Assembly (NCBI RefSeq): GCF_000756615.1
Contig: NZ_CP009288.1
Span: 682,001 to 746,000, forward strand
Source of the DNA: Paenibacillus durus
Lineage (GTDB): Bacteria; Bacillota; Bacilli; Paenibacillales; Paenibacillaceae
Direction: 5' to 3'
DNA length: 64,000 bases
Positions 24,364-32,903 of this stretch are shown one piece after another. The notes under the pieces are model-generated. The model saw only the letters and a list, made by a program, of their open reading frames with translations, did not search any database and was not told the DNA's origin. The stretch's first letter is position 1. The number at the start of each line of letters is the position of its first letter. The position numbers and the translations under genes are program-made.

Positions 24364-27271
24364 GCCGCCTGCTTCCTCCCCCGCAGCCTCATCTGGGATG
24401 ACGTCCGGAACGGATGAAGCAGAGCGGAACAACCCGGATGGGCCGAACAAAATCGTTAAGCGGGAGAGATTGGACAAGCAGAACACGCCGGGCGGCGGAA
24501 GGAAGAAAGTCGGAGAGAAATTGCGCAGCGGCCGAGGCTCTGCGTCCATGTCCCGGATTTGGAAGCGGCAGTCCGGCAAATCGGGAACTATGCCCGATTC
24601 TACGCATCCTCATATTGCCGGGTCCGGGTATAGGAACGGGACGGCTCGGATGAATCGGACCGCTGCCCTAACGGACCACAGAGACGGAGGTGCCCCTGAA
24701 TCACTGTCTTTAAGCTACCGGGCTCTGTTCTCCCTGTCCCTGTTCGGATTATTCGCGGACTGGCTGCATCCGCTGTACCGGATGGATTTGGGGGCGGAGA
24801 CGGAAAGGCTGCTGGGAGTTCTGGCATTAATGGCCGCAGCGCTGCTTATCGCCGGGGTGTTTCGGGCATCTCCCTGGCATACGTTTCCGGTCCAACTGGC
24901 TATTTTTGCGCTGTCATGGTTCTATCTATGCTCGTCGTCCGCGAGAGCGGCTTGGCCTGATGGTCTTCTCCAGACTATGGGGCATGACGGCATCCTTCTT
25001 CTTTCCGGCAAAATCGCTGAAATGAGCGCCGCAAGCCGCCTTCTTCTCCTGCTGGCAGGCTGGAGCCTGCTCGTCTTATCGGTGCAGCATCTTGCGCTGT
25101 TCAGGGGAAGCACAATGCTGTTCACATCCGTGACGCTGATTTATCTGTTGATCCTGGATAAGGGTCTCGGAAGCGATACAACCGCCGAGATCATACTGGC
25201 GGGAGCGCTCATTGCGTGGATGCAAGGAATGAGCGGCCTGCCGCGCCTGCTGGAAAGGGCCGGCGCCGCAGCCCGAGTCCCGTTCCTCCGCTGGACCGGC
25301 GCCGCTTGTCTGCTGGCGGGGAGTCTGACGGCCGCAGCCTGGACCGGAGCAGAGCTGCCGGGCGGACAGCCGGACCGGGTTCAGCCGCTGAAGTCGGCTG
25401 CCCAGCAGCTGCGGGACTGGGCATTCGATGGACTGCGCAGCCGCGCGGCCGAGATTGCGGGCACCGCAGGGATCACGGGATACGGCTCAGGCGGCGAGCT
25501 GGGCGGGCCGCTCACGCGAAGCGGCGACCCGGTCTTCACGGTGGAAAGCTCCCGATCCACCTACTTGCGCGGAGAAAGCTTGGACCGGTATGACGGGCGC
25601 CGCTGGACGAAGTCGGCTGCTCCAGCCTCACCGCTAAGTCTGACCGCCCTTTCTTCCGGGGATGCCAAGTCTGCGGGCGGACGTGTTCTTCGTCAGCGGT
25701 TCCGTTTCGCGTCTCCGTCCGCTGGCGGCATTCCCGTGTTTGGCGCCGGCAAGGTGCTATCCGTCTCGGATGTCAGACAGCTTGACGGGAGCCTGCTCGG
25801 CTATATTCTGGCAGGCGGAGAGAAGGGCAGCTTCGCTCTGCCCGACCTGGCAGGCTCCTCCAAAGTGACCGAGTATACGGTGGATTCGCTGCTGCCCGAG
25901 AGTGATCCCGCCGTGCTGCGGAAGCTGGCGGGCAGCGACCCTCCTGAGATTGCAGCAGCCGGTCTGGAACTTCCGTCCTCTCTGCCGCAGCGGGTCCGGA
26001 TGCTGGCCGCTCGCCTTACGGACTCCGCAGGCAGCCGGTACGACGCGGCCTTGGCTGTCCGCGATTATTTGCAAGTAACGTATCCTTATACGCTGGATAC
26101 GCGAGTGCCGCCGGAAGGGGCCGACTTTGTCGACGATTTTCTGTTCACGGAAAAGAAGGGGTACTGCGTCCATTTCGCCTCCGCGATGACTGTCCTGCTG
26201 CGCAGCTCCGGCATTCCGGCCCGGTATGTCCAGGGCTATGCACCTGGCCGGAAGGAAGCGGGACCCGGGCCGCAGCGGTATATGGTGACCCAGGGCGATG
26301 CCCATGCCTGGGTCGAGGTGTATTTTGCCGGCGCGGGCTGGGTCCCCTTCGACCCGACGCCGGCCTCGGCAGCGGGCTCCGCGCTGCCAGACAGCCCCCC
26401 GGCGGCTGCGCCCGCGCCGCCGGGGCACCCCGCGCCTGCCGCTGCCGGCGCGGGAATGCCGTCCGCCCCGGTTCCCGGGGGCGGACAGGCTCCGGCGCCG
26501 CCCGCAGCAGCGGCGGCGCTGCTTGCCACCGCCGCGTGGCGCTGGCGGCGGAGCCTGGCGCTGCTGCGCCTCGGGCGCAGCGCCCTGGGCAGGGAGCGGC
26601 TGCTGCTGGCCGCGTCCCTGGTCTGGCGGGTGCTGGCCGCGCGCTACGGCCCGCCCCCGCCGGGGATGACGGGCAGGGAGTACGCCGCGTCCCTGCCCAT
26701 TAACGATGCCGGACTGCGCGCAGCCGTCCGGCGGTTCGTCCGCCGCTGGGAGGCGCTGGCGTACGGCGGCGCGGGCGGCCCTGATCTGCGCAGGGCCGGT
26801 CCCGGTCCGCTTGGGCGGCATCAGCCCGGCGTTCCCGGACCGGCCCTCGCTCCGCCTGAACGGCGTCAGCCCGGCGTTCCCGGACCGGCCCCCGCTCCGC
26901 CTGAACGGCGTCAGCCCGCCGTCTCCGGACCGGACCTCGCTCCGCCTGAACGGCGTCAGCCCGGCGTTCCCGGACCGGACCTCGCTCCGCTTGAACGGCG
27001 TCAGCCCGGCGTTCCCGGTCCGCTTGGACGGCATCAGCCCGCCGTCTCCGGACCGGACCCCGCTCCGGCTGGCAACTGCTTGCCGGGCTCCGGCCCTGCG
27101 CGCAGCCTCCCGCAGCGCATCCGCCGCTTAGCCAGCGGCTCCGCCATTCCGGCGGTATTCCCGGAACCTTCACCGCCTTCAGAGACTTACGGATTCCCGG
27201 AGACGCCGGCTCTCGGGAGCATAAGAGCATTCCTGCGCGATTGTCTGCGGATCGCTTTCTATTTGAGCTAA
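24332..27271 (+). CDS. TgpA-like membrane transglutaminase with repeat-bearing C-terminus
   Basis: 979 residues. A disordered basic N-terminus of ~125 residues is followed by about seven membrane helices (~135-380), then an exported transglutaminase-like domain with triad Cys612 (KKGYCVHFASAM), His658 (GDAHAWVEVYF) and Asp674 (WVPFDPTP). A Pro/Ala-rich segment and helix follow, then a DUF4129-like stretch (GREYAASLPI, RFVRRWEALAYGG) and a 15-residue tandem repeat (see separate entry). Start chosen at ATG 24332 behind GGGAGGGGAC. Overlaps the DUF58 gene, so co-translated. The natural target protein is unknown. Confidence 0.9.
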   Translation: MNYPASRRRVKPPASSPAASSGMTSGTDEAERNNPDGPNKIVKRERLDKQNTPGGGRKKVGEKLRSGRGSASMSRIWKRQSGKSGTMPDSTHPHIAGSGYRNGTARMNRTAALTDHRDGGAPESLSLSYRALFSLSLFGLFADWLHPLYRMDLGAETERLLGVLALMAAALLIAGVFRASPWHTFPVQLAIFALSWFYLCSSSARAAWPDGLLQTMGHDGILLLSGKIAEMSAASRLLLLLAGWSLLVLSVQHLALFRGSTMLFTSVTLIYLLILDKGLGSDTTAEIILAGALIAWMQGMSGLPRLLERAGAAARVPFLRWTGAACLLAGSLTAAAWTGAELPGGQPDRVQPLKSAAQQLRDWAFDGLRSRAAEIAGTAGITGYGSGGELGGPLTRSGDPVFTVESSRSTYLRGESLDRYDGRRWTKSAAPASPLSLTALSSGDAKSAGGRVLRQRFRFASPSAGGIPVFGAGKVLSVSDVRQLDGSLLGYILAGGEKGSFALPDLAGSSKVTEYTVDSLLPESDPAVLRKLAGSDPPEIAAAGLELPSSLPQRVRMLAARLTDSAGSRYDAALAVRDYLQVTYPYTLDTRVPPEGADFVDDFLFTEKKGYCVHFASAMTVLLRSSGIPARYVQGYAPGRKEAGPGPQRYMVTQGDAHAWVEVYFAGAGWVPFDPTPASAAGSALPDSPPAAAPAPPGHPAPAAAGAGMPSAPVPGGGQAPAPPAAAAALLATAAWRWRRSLALLRLGRSALGRERLLLAASLVWRVLAARYGPPPPGMTGREYAASLPINDAGLRAAVRRFVRRWEALAYGGAGGPDLRRAGPGPLGRHQPGVPGPALAPPERRQPGVPGPAPAPPERRQPAVSGPDLAPPERRQPGVPGPDLAPLERRQPGVPGPLGRHQPAVSGPDPAPAGNCLPGSGPARSLPQRIRRLASGSAIPAVFPEPSPPSETYGFPETPALGSIRAFLRDCLRIAFYLS
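26814..27060 (+). repeat. 45-bp tandem repeat inside the transglutaminase gene
   Basis: About five and a half units of 45 bases, in frame, each coding a 15-residue unit like RRQPGVPGPALAPPE. Two variants alternate (QPGVPGP and QPAVSGP), and the fifth unit is shortened to 33 bases. The GC-rich repeats leave most frames open on both strands, which produces long false reading frames. Such an array should vary in copy number between strains. Confidence 0.9.
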
Positions 27272-27308
27272 AGAGGCAGCCGTTCGGACGGCCGCCTCTC
27301 GCTTTTTT
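27272..27308 (+). terminator. Rho-independent terminator
   Basis: GAGGCAGCCGT and ACGGCCGCCTC form a stem with a TCGG loop (one mismatch), then a T6 run. It ends the DUF58-transglutaminase transcript. Confidence 0.88.
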
Positions 27309-27309
27309 G

Positions 27310-27823
27310 CAGATAACCTGCGATTGTACATCTTTTGTCATCTTGATAGTCGCCACTGCACAATATGCCTGATAAAATGCAGTTTTTTACCCGTTCAACC
27401 TCATATGCAGCCGGTATAGCCTCAAAATACCTGCACAATTGTAGGAATTTCCTGCAGGCATACGCATTCGCTGGAAAAACCTGCACTTTAGTAGTTTTTG
27501 TAAGACGCAGAACTAAATCACAGCCAACTTGACTTGGGCCCCCATGGTGTTGCCGGTGCCACAGAGGCCATAGCCCATGCCTGCAATAATAAAGTTCAAC
27601 GTTTGGCGGTCCCAAATGGCGCTTTCGGGTCCATCTCGAATTCATATACCCCGGGGGGAGTGCTCGCGAAATGATTGACTTCAATTATTAACTTCCTTAT
27701 ACAGGTCAGCATACGGGTCAGCCGAAGCTATATTTTTCGATTGCGAAAGCACATTATGCATCTGTGAAAACTTTCCGCTAAAAGAATCCGTAAGCGATTA
27801 CTTCGCAGCCTGTCCGCCTTTCC
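27310..27823. other. 514-bp intergenic region with degenerate repeats and a possible gene remnant
   Basis: No convincing gene. The motifs CCTGCACAATTGTAGGAATT and CCTGCACTTTAGTAGTTTTT are near-copies about 50 bases apart, suggesting a dispersed intergenic repeat. On the minus strand, about 27529-27650, a short frame reads protein-like (for example AGMGYGLCGTGNTMG and an upstream YEFEMDPKAPFG in another frame), which could be the decayed end of a lost gene. I could not name the parent family. Confidence 0.35.
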
Positions 27824-27853
27824 TTGACGGTGCGAATTACGTTCTCGTATAAT
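27824..27853 (+). promoter_or_regulatory. Predicted promoter of guaA
   Basis: TTGACG and TATAAT are 18 bases apart; the -10 ends 27 bases before the start codon, leaving little room for a leader. No riboswitch lies here. Confidence 0.75.
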
Positions 27854-27880
27854 GAATCCAACAATCAAGGGAGGCAAGTA

Positions 27881-29419
27881 ATGAACAAGCCAAATGAAAT
27901 TATCGTTGTTCTCGATTTCGGTGGACAATATAACCAATTAATCGCGCGCAGAATTCGGGATTTAGGAGTATACAGCGAGCTTCTGCCGTACAATACGCCG
28001 ATCGAACGGATCAAGGAACTTTCGCCTAAAGGCATCGTATTCTCCGGCGGCCCGATGAGCGTTTATGCCGAGGATGCTCCGCATGTTGATCCGGCGATTT
28101 ATGATCTTGGATTGCCGATTTTCGGCATTTGCTACGGCATGCAGCTGATGGCCCATCAGCTCAGCGGCAAGGTCGAACGCGCCTCCAAGCGGGAATACGG
28201 CAAGGCGGATCTGAATTTTGAACCCGGCGCCATCCTGGTTAAAGGGCTGGAAGGCAGCCAGACCGTATGGATGAGCCACGGCGACCATGTATCACTGCTT
28301 CCGGAAGGCTTCAAACTCGATGCCGGTACCGAGAGCGCGCCGATTGCGGCGATGAGCCATGAAGGACGGAAGCTGTACGCGGTGCAGTTCCATCCCGAAG
28401 TGCGTCACTCCGTACACGGCAACGAGATGATCTCGAATTTCCTGTACGAAATCTGCGGCTGCGAGGGCAACTGGACGATGGAATCCTTTATCGAGGATGC
28501 TGTCCAGGATATCCGCGCCAAGGTTGGCGACAAGAAGGTGCTGTGCGCTCTGAGCGGCGGCGTTGATTCTTCCGTTGTCGCCATGCTGATTCACCGTGCC
28601 ATTGGCGACCAGCTGACCTGTATGTTCATCGACCACGGTCTGCTGCGCAAAGGCGAAGCCGAGAGCGTCATGGAGACGTTCGTCGGTAAATTCGACATTC
28701 ACGTCATCAAAATCGACGCCCGTGAGCGTTTCCTCGGCAAATTGACCGGCGTAGACGACCCCGAGCAGAAGCGCAAGATTATCGGCAACGAATTTATCTA
28801 TTGCTTCGATGAGGAATCGGCGAAGCTCGGCGATTTCGATTTCCTTGCACAGGGAACGCTGTACACGGATATCGTAGAGAGCGGAACCGCCACGGCGCAG
28901 ACGATCAAATCACATCATAACGTCGGCGGACTGCCGGAGGACATGAAGTTCAGCCTGATCGAGCCGCTGAATACACTGTTTAAGGATGAGGTGCGCAAGG
29001 TAGGCGAGGAGCTCGGCCTGCCGCATGCTATTGTATGGCGCCAGCCGTTCCCGGGACCGGGCCTTGCCATCCGCGTGCTGGGCGAAGTTACGGAAGACAA
29101 GCTGACGATCGTCCGGGATTCGGACTATATTCTGCGTGAGGAAATCGCCAAGGCCGGACTGGAGAGCGAAATCTGGCAGTATTTCACCGCGCTGCCGAAC
29201 ATGAAGAGCGTGGGTGTTATGGGTGATGCCCGGACCTACTCCTACACCGTAGGCATTCGCGCCGTAACCTCCATCGACGGCATGACCGCAGACTGGGCAC
29301 GTATTCCGTGGGATGTGCTGGAGAAAATCTCCGTGCGGATTGTCAACGAAGTCGAGAACGTCAACCGCGTCGTTTACGACATCACTTCCAAGCCGCCAGC
29401 TACGATTGAGTGGGAGTAA
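27881..29419 (+). CDS. guaA: GMP synthase (glutamine-hydrolysing)
   Basis: Converts XMP to GMP with ATP and glutamine. 512 residues, full length. The N-terminal class I glutamine amidotransferase domain has Cys in FGICYGMQ and His/Glu in QFHPEV. The ATP-pyrophosphatase domain starts with the P-loop ALSGGVDSSVVA, and the C-terminal dimerisation domain has WRQPFPGPGLAIR and ends in PPATIEWE. Start at ATG 27881 behind AAGGGAGGCAAGTA. It has its own terminator. In Bacillus, guaA is next to pbuG; here the AT-rich cassette separates them. Confidence 0.97.
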   Translation: MNKPNEIIVVLDFGGQYNQLIARRIRDLGVYSELLPYNTPIERIKELSPKGIVFSGGPMSVYAEDAPHVDPAIYDLGLPIFGICYGMQLMAHQLSGKVERASKREYGKADLNFEPGAILVKGLEGSQTVWMSHGDHVSLLPEGFKLDAGTESAPIAAMSHEGRKLYAVQFHPEVRHSVHGNEMISNFLYEICGCEGNWTMESFIEDAVQDIRAKVGDKKVLCALSGGVDSSVVAMLIHRAIGDQLTCMFIDHGLLRKGEAESVMETFVGKFDIHVIKIDARERFLGKLTGVDDPEQKRKIIGNEFIYCFDEESAKLGDFDFLAQGTLYTDIVESGTATAQTIKSHHNVGGLPEDMKFSLIEPLNTLFKDEVRKVGEELGLPHAIVWRQPFPGPGLAIRVLGEVTEDKLTIVRDSDYILREEIAKAGLESEIWQYFTALPNMKSVGVMGDARTYSYTVGIRAVTSIDGMTADWARIPWDVLEKISVRIVNEVENVNRVVYDITSKPPATIEWE

Positions 29420-29472
29420 CCTAGTAACATAAATTGAAGCGTGAACATTGATTTAACAAGTGGTTCCCCACC

Positions 29473-29514
29473 AAAATCCCCACCAAGAAATTTTCTTGAT
29501 GGGGATTTTCTTTC
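29473..29514 (+). terminator. Rho-independent terminator of guaA
   Basis: AAAATCCCC and GGGGATTTT arms, with inner CCAAGAAA/TTTTCTTG pairing and a T-rich tail. It lies 53 bases past guaA, just before the AT-rich cassette. Confidence 0.85.
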
Positions 29515-29550
29515 TTCATTTAGAGATCTTAAGATGAAAACGAGAGAGTA

Positions 29551-30399
29551 TTAGTGAAAAATCAAATCCTGTTTGTTTTTCTGGAAATTTGTCGGTGAAA
29601 CGCCAAACGCATTTTTAAATGCTCTCGAAAAGGAGTCCACATTTGAATATCCTACTTCCTCAGCAATTTCATAAACGGTTTTTTCACTGGTTTTCAATAG
29701 AATACTTGCTTGTTGCAGGCGGTGAGTTTTTAAATATTGAACAGGAGAAACACCTATTTCTTCTTTAATAACCTGACTGAGATAAGCTGGAGTAAGGTTT
29801 ATTGACTCAGCGATTTTCTGAATCGAAAGGTCGAGGCACGAATAATTATTGTGAACAAAAAGAAAAAATAATTCACTATACTTTTTCTGCTTTATATTCG
29901 TTGGATTGAGCAGATAATAGTTCTTTTCGATTTTGAAATGAGCAAAAATCGTATAAAACAATGCCTGTACACTCATTTTTTCCTTTATATCAAATAAATC
30001 CATTTTCATCATTCTTTCGAATAGCTTCTGTAACTCATTATCGGGTGAAACGGTTCCAACTGAATCATGGTCATTGATGCCATTGCATAACAACAATTCC
30101 GGTACTCGACTTCCGTTAAACCCAAGCCAGTAATATTCCCATGGATTTGTTTCATCTGCTTGATAGAAATTCACCTCGTTGGGACGAATAACAAAAAAAT
30201 CTCCTTTTTTTAAATGCTTCTTTCCTCCATTTCTTTCAAAGATTCCCTCTCCTGATACTATGTAATGCACAACATAATTTTCCCTCATGGTTGGACCATA
30301 GTGCAGTGGCGCACAAATTTCATGACCTACATTAAAAAAATAGAAATCAGAAAAATAATCTTCCTTAATAAATACATCCCAATATTTACGTTTGTTCAT
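29551..30399 (-). CDS. AraC family transcriptional regulator (sugar-responsive type)
   Basis: 282 residues: an N-terminal cupin-like sensing domain (HYIVSGEGIFE, KKGDFFVIRPNEVNFYQ, WEYYWLGF) and a C-terminal pair of AraC helix-turn-helices (LSIQKIAESINLTPAYLSQV; VYEIAEEVGYSNVDSFSRAF). Such proteins, for example the MsmR and RafR groups, activate alpha-galactoside or oligosaccharide uptake. Start at ATG 30397-30399 behind AAAGGAGG. Divergent from the sugar permease, its likely target. Codon use is markedly AT-rich compared with guaA and pbuG, pointing to acquisition by transfer. Confidence 0.9.
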   Translation of the reverse strand: MNKRKYWDVFIKEDYFSDFYFFNVGHEICAPLHYGPTMRENYVVHYIVSGEGIFERNGGKKHLKKGDFFVIRPNEVNFYQADETNPWEYYWLGFNGSRVPELLLCNGINDHDSVGTVSPDNELQKLFERMMKMDLFDIKEKMSVQALFYTIFAHFKIEKNYYLLNPTNIKQKKYSELFFLFVHNNYSCLDLSIQKIAESINLTPAYLSQVIKEEIGVSPVQYLKTHRLQQASILLKTSEKTVYEIAEEVGYSNVDSFSRAFKNAFGVSPTNFQKNKQDLIFH

Positions 30400-30522
30400 C
30401 GTTAATCCTCCTTTGCTCAAATCTTCCAAATAAAATTATACTTTAGTTTTACTCGAAATTCGGAATCATCTAAAAAAATGTAGGATTTAACAAAATTTAT
30501 TCCATTCTAAAATGAAAGCGTT

Positions 30523-30536
30523 ACCCTTACTATTGA
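30523..30536 (+). promoter_or_regulatory. Candidate CcpA cre site
   Basis: TGAAAGCGTTACCC matches 12 of 14 positions of the cre consensus TGWAANCGNTNWCA. It lies in the divergent interval 40 bases before the permease start, where CcpA-HPr(Ser-P) would repress during growth on preferred sugars. Confidence 0.5.
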
Positions 30537-30576
30537 GGTGTAAAGAAATCGGATAAATGCAAAGGGGATTTTTAGG

Positions 30577-32499
30577 ATGGAAAATTCAAAAGGAAACATC
30601 GTTTCACGGTTGTCTTATAGCTTTGGTGCTTTTGGGAATGACTTGCTGTTTGGATTACTCAGTACTTATTTCATCATGTTTGTGACAACTCACTTGTTTA
30701 ACAGTGGAAATAAGGCGCAGGATGCGAAAATGATTGGATTTATTACACTTATTATTTTCTTCTTACGGTTTGTAGAATTAGCCATTGATCCATTTATTGG
30801 GAATGCCATTGACAACACCCATACGCGTTGGGGGAAATTCAAGCCTTGGGTTGTAGTGGGTGGTGTCTTAGGACCAGCGGCTTTAGTCATATTATTCACA
30901 GATTTTGGCGGACTGACGAAAAGCAATCCAATGCTCTATCTTATCTTGTTTGCCATTCTTTATATTGCGATGGATATTTTATACAGTTTCAAAGATATTG
31001 CATTTTGGTCTATGATTCCTGCATTGTCATTTGACTCACGTGAACGTGAAAAAACAGCCACATTTGCTCGAATCGGGTCAAATATTGGTGGAGGAACAAT
31101 TGGTATTGTGGTCATGCCTTTAGTGCTGCTGTTCTCACTCAATGCCAATCAAGGAACAGGTGATTCTCGTGGATGGTTCTGGTTTGCGCTGATTATTGGT
31201 TGTGCCGCAGCTCTATCAGCAGTCGTAGTTGGATTAGGGACAAAAGAAGTAGAATCTGATTTGCGAAAGAACAAGGAAGCAACAACTTTTAAAGGAGTCT
31301 TTCGCGTTCTTATGCACAACGATCAGCTAATGTGGTTATCGTTAGCGTATGGTCTTTATGCCATTGGTATGTCTTTAACCAACTCATTTGAACTCTACTA
31401 CTTCACATTTATTTTGGGAGATGCATCGAAATTTTCAATTTTGGCACTAATAAATACAATCGTTGGCTTAGCTGCCATTTCGATTTTTCCCGCATTGGCG
31501 AAGAAATGGAATCGCCGAAATGTATTTCTAGTAGCCATTGCCTTAATGTTGATAGGCTTAATGGTATTCAGTCTTGCGAACAGCTCTCTTATTCTAGTGC
31601 TTGTCGCAGCGGAGTTATTTTTCATTCCACAACCACTAATCTTTTTAGTGGCTTTGATGACTATTACTGACTCAGTAGAATATGGTCAATTAAAATTAGG
31701 ACATCGCGATGAATCGCTGACTTTATCTGTTCGCCCATTGTTGGATAAGCTTGCAGGAGCGATTTCAAACTTAGTTGTTGGGATCACGGCTGTAGCAGCC
31801 AGTATGACAGCAGGAGCCACAGCTGCAACGATCACGAACCACGGCCGCTTTATCTTTAAATTCGTTATGCTTGGTGTCCCGGCAGTATCCATTTTAGTTG
31901 GTGCTCTTGTCTTTTTCAAAAAAGTGAAACTCGATGAAAAAATGCATGCTTCAATCGTTGACGAGCTTGAGAGAACATGGGCAAAGGACTTTGATAGTGA
32001 TGATGAAAGTGAGTCAACTGGAAGTCAACCGAGTTCCAAAGCTGAACTATCTTATTATGCCCCAGTTGCTGGTGAAGTGATTCCCCTTGAACAAGTTTCA
32101 GATGCAGTATTTTCGACTGGATCAATGGGGAGAGGGTTCGCAATTAAACCAAGTGATGGGAGAGTTTACGCGCCATTTGATGGCATAATTGAGGCAACAT
32201 TCTCAACGCGTCATACTGTTGGTCTTGTCTCCGAAAATAAAATTGCAACATTGATTCATATTGGGATTGGAACAGTTAAGATGAAGGGAAATGGTTTTAT
32301 CACTTATTTCGAACCAGGGCAACGTGTTTCACAAGGGGAGCTTCTAATTGAATTCTGGTCTCCAGCCATTAAGAAAGCTGGATTAGATGATACTGTTATT
32401 GCTGTAATCACGAATTCTGATAATTTATCTGAATTTGAAATCGAAAATAAAGGTGAAGTTACAAAAAATGACGTTGTTTTGACTTTAGAAAAAAAATAG
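30577..32499 (+). CDS. GPH-family sugar:cation symporter with fused PTS EIIA domain (LacS/RafP type)
   Basis: 640 residues. Residues ~1-455 form a 12-helix glycoside-pentoside-hexuronide permease (RLSYSFGAFGNDLLFGLLS, IDPFIGNAIDNTHTRWGKFKPW). Residues ~490-640 form an EIIA(Glc)-like domain (YYAPVAGEVIPLEQV, LIHIGIGTVKMKG with the phosphorylatable His561, and a second conserved His in STRHTVG). In the LacS of lactic streptococci, HPr-dependent phosphorylation of this domain tunes transport. Lactose, melibiose, raffinose or a related sugar is likely; no glycosidase gene lies beside it. AT-rich codon use matches the neighbouring AraC gene and not the flanks. Confidence 0.92.
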   Translation: MENSKGNIVSRLSYSFGAFGNDLLFGLLSTYFIMFVTTHLFNSGNKAQDAKMIGFITLIIFFLRFVELAIDPFIGNAIDNTHTRWGKFKPWVVVGGVLGPAALVILFTDFGGLTKSNPMLYLILFAILYIAMDILYSFKDIAFWSMIPALSFDSREREKTATFARIGSNIGGGTIGIVVMPLVLLFSLNANQGTGDSRGWFWFALIIGCAAALSAVVVGLGTKEVESDLRKNKEATTFKGVFRVLMHNDQLMWLSLAYGLYAIGMSLTNSFELYYFTFILGDASKFSILALINTIVGLAAISIFPALAKKWNRRNVFLVAIALMLIGLMVFSLANSSLILVLVAAELFFIPQPLIFLVALMTITDSVEYGQLKLGHRDESLTLSVRPLLDKLAGAISNLVVGITAVAASMTAGATAATITNHGRFIFKFVMLGVPAVSILVGALVFFKKVKLDEKMHASIVDELERTWAKDFDSDDESESTGSQPSSKAELSYYAPVAGEVIPLEQVSDAVFSTGSMGRGFAIKPSDGRVYAPFDGIIEATFSTRHTVGLVSENKIATLIHIGIGTVKMKGNGFITYFEPGQRVSQGELLIEFWSPAIKKAGLDDTVIAVITNSDNLSEFEIENKGEVTKNDVVLTLEKK

Positions 32500-32630
32500 C
32501 GTTCTTCTTAATTCACTCCTTTTCTTACCAAACTGTTTAAAAAGTCTGTCAATAAATTCGGGCAGAAGGAGCGCGAATTCCGCCAATTTCGCCAATCAAG
32601 GCAGGTTACAATGCCAAAAACATGACAAAG

Positions 32631-32642
32631 TTTGTTCGTTTT
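32631..32642 (-). promoter_or_regulatory. Candidate PurR box upstream of the purine permease
   Basis: On the minus strand AAAACGAACAAA matches 11 of 12 positions of the Bacillus PurBox AWWWCGAACWWT. It sits just upstream of the -35 element of the permease promoter. A second, paired box is not clear. Confidence 0.5.
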
Positions 32643-32647
32643 CGTCA

Positions 32648-32677
32648 TTGACAACCCATGTCATGTCCACCTAAAAT
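32648..32677 (+). promoter_or_regulatory. Predicted promoter of the purine permease leader
   Basis: A consensus TTGACA and a TAAAAT are 18 bases apart. Transcription would begin about 15-20 bases upstream of the riboswitch aptamer. Confidence 0.75.
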
Positions 32678-32699
32678 GAGAAAGCATCAGCAGCATGAG

Positions 32700-32768
32700 T
32701 ATTCGTATAATCTCGGGAATGGGCCCGGGAGTCTCTACGAGGTCACCGTAATGACCTGGCTACGATTA
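32700..32768 (+). ncRNA. Purine (guanine-type) riboswitch aptamer
   Basis: Core matches the purine-riboswitch consensus: CGTATAATC, CCCGGGAGTCTCTAC, CCGTAA and TGGCTACG, giving P1, a 7-bp P2 (TCTCGGG with CCCGGGA, one U-G pair) and P3 (AGGTCA with TGACCT). The specificity base in the last junction is C (GGCTACG), predicting guanine/hypoxanthine rather than adenine. Both kissing loops look one base shorter than usual (AATGGG and CCGTAA). A terminator follows, so ligand binding should switch the permease off. Confidence 0.93.
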
Positions 32769-32833
32769 AAACAAGCTGTCCCTACGTGAAGATTTGGTCC
32801 CGTGCCGAACCCTTCGGGGATGGCTCTTTTTCA

Positions 32834-32863
32834 GGCCGGGGTCCGCCAAGACTCCGGCCTTTT
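32834..32863 (+). terminator. Intrinsic terminator of the riboswitch expression platform
   Basis: GGCCGGGGTC and GACTCCGGCC pair over 10 bp around a 6-base loop, then TTTT. It lies between the aptamer and the permease start and is probably the regulated terminator. Confidence 0.8.
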
Positions 32864-32903
32864 GTTGCTGCCTCATTTCAAAACATCTTAGGGGGAGAAC
32901 ATT

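Noticed and set aside
25757..27034. A 425-codon open frame on the minus strand opposite the transglutaminase gene
   Set aside because: It is a by-product of GC-rich codons and the 45-bp repeat; it has no ribosome site and no protein-like pattern, while the plus strand shows an intact catalytic triad.
26814..27060. The tandem repeat as a CRISPR array
   Set aside because: The units are contiguous, coding and in frame, with no unique spacers.
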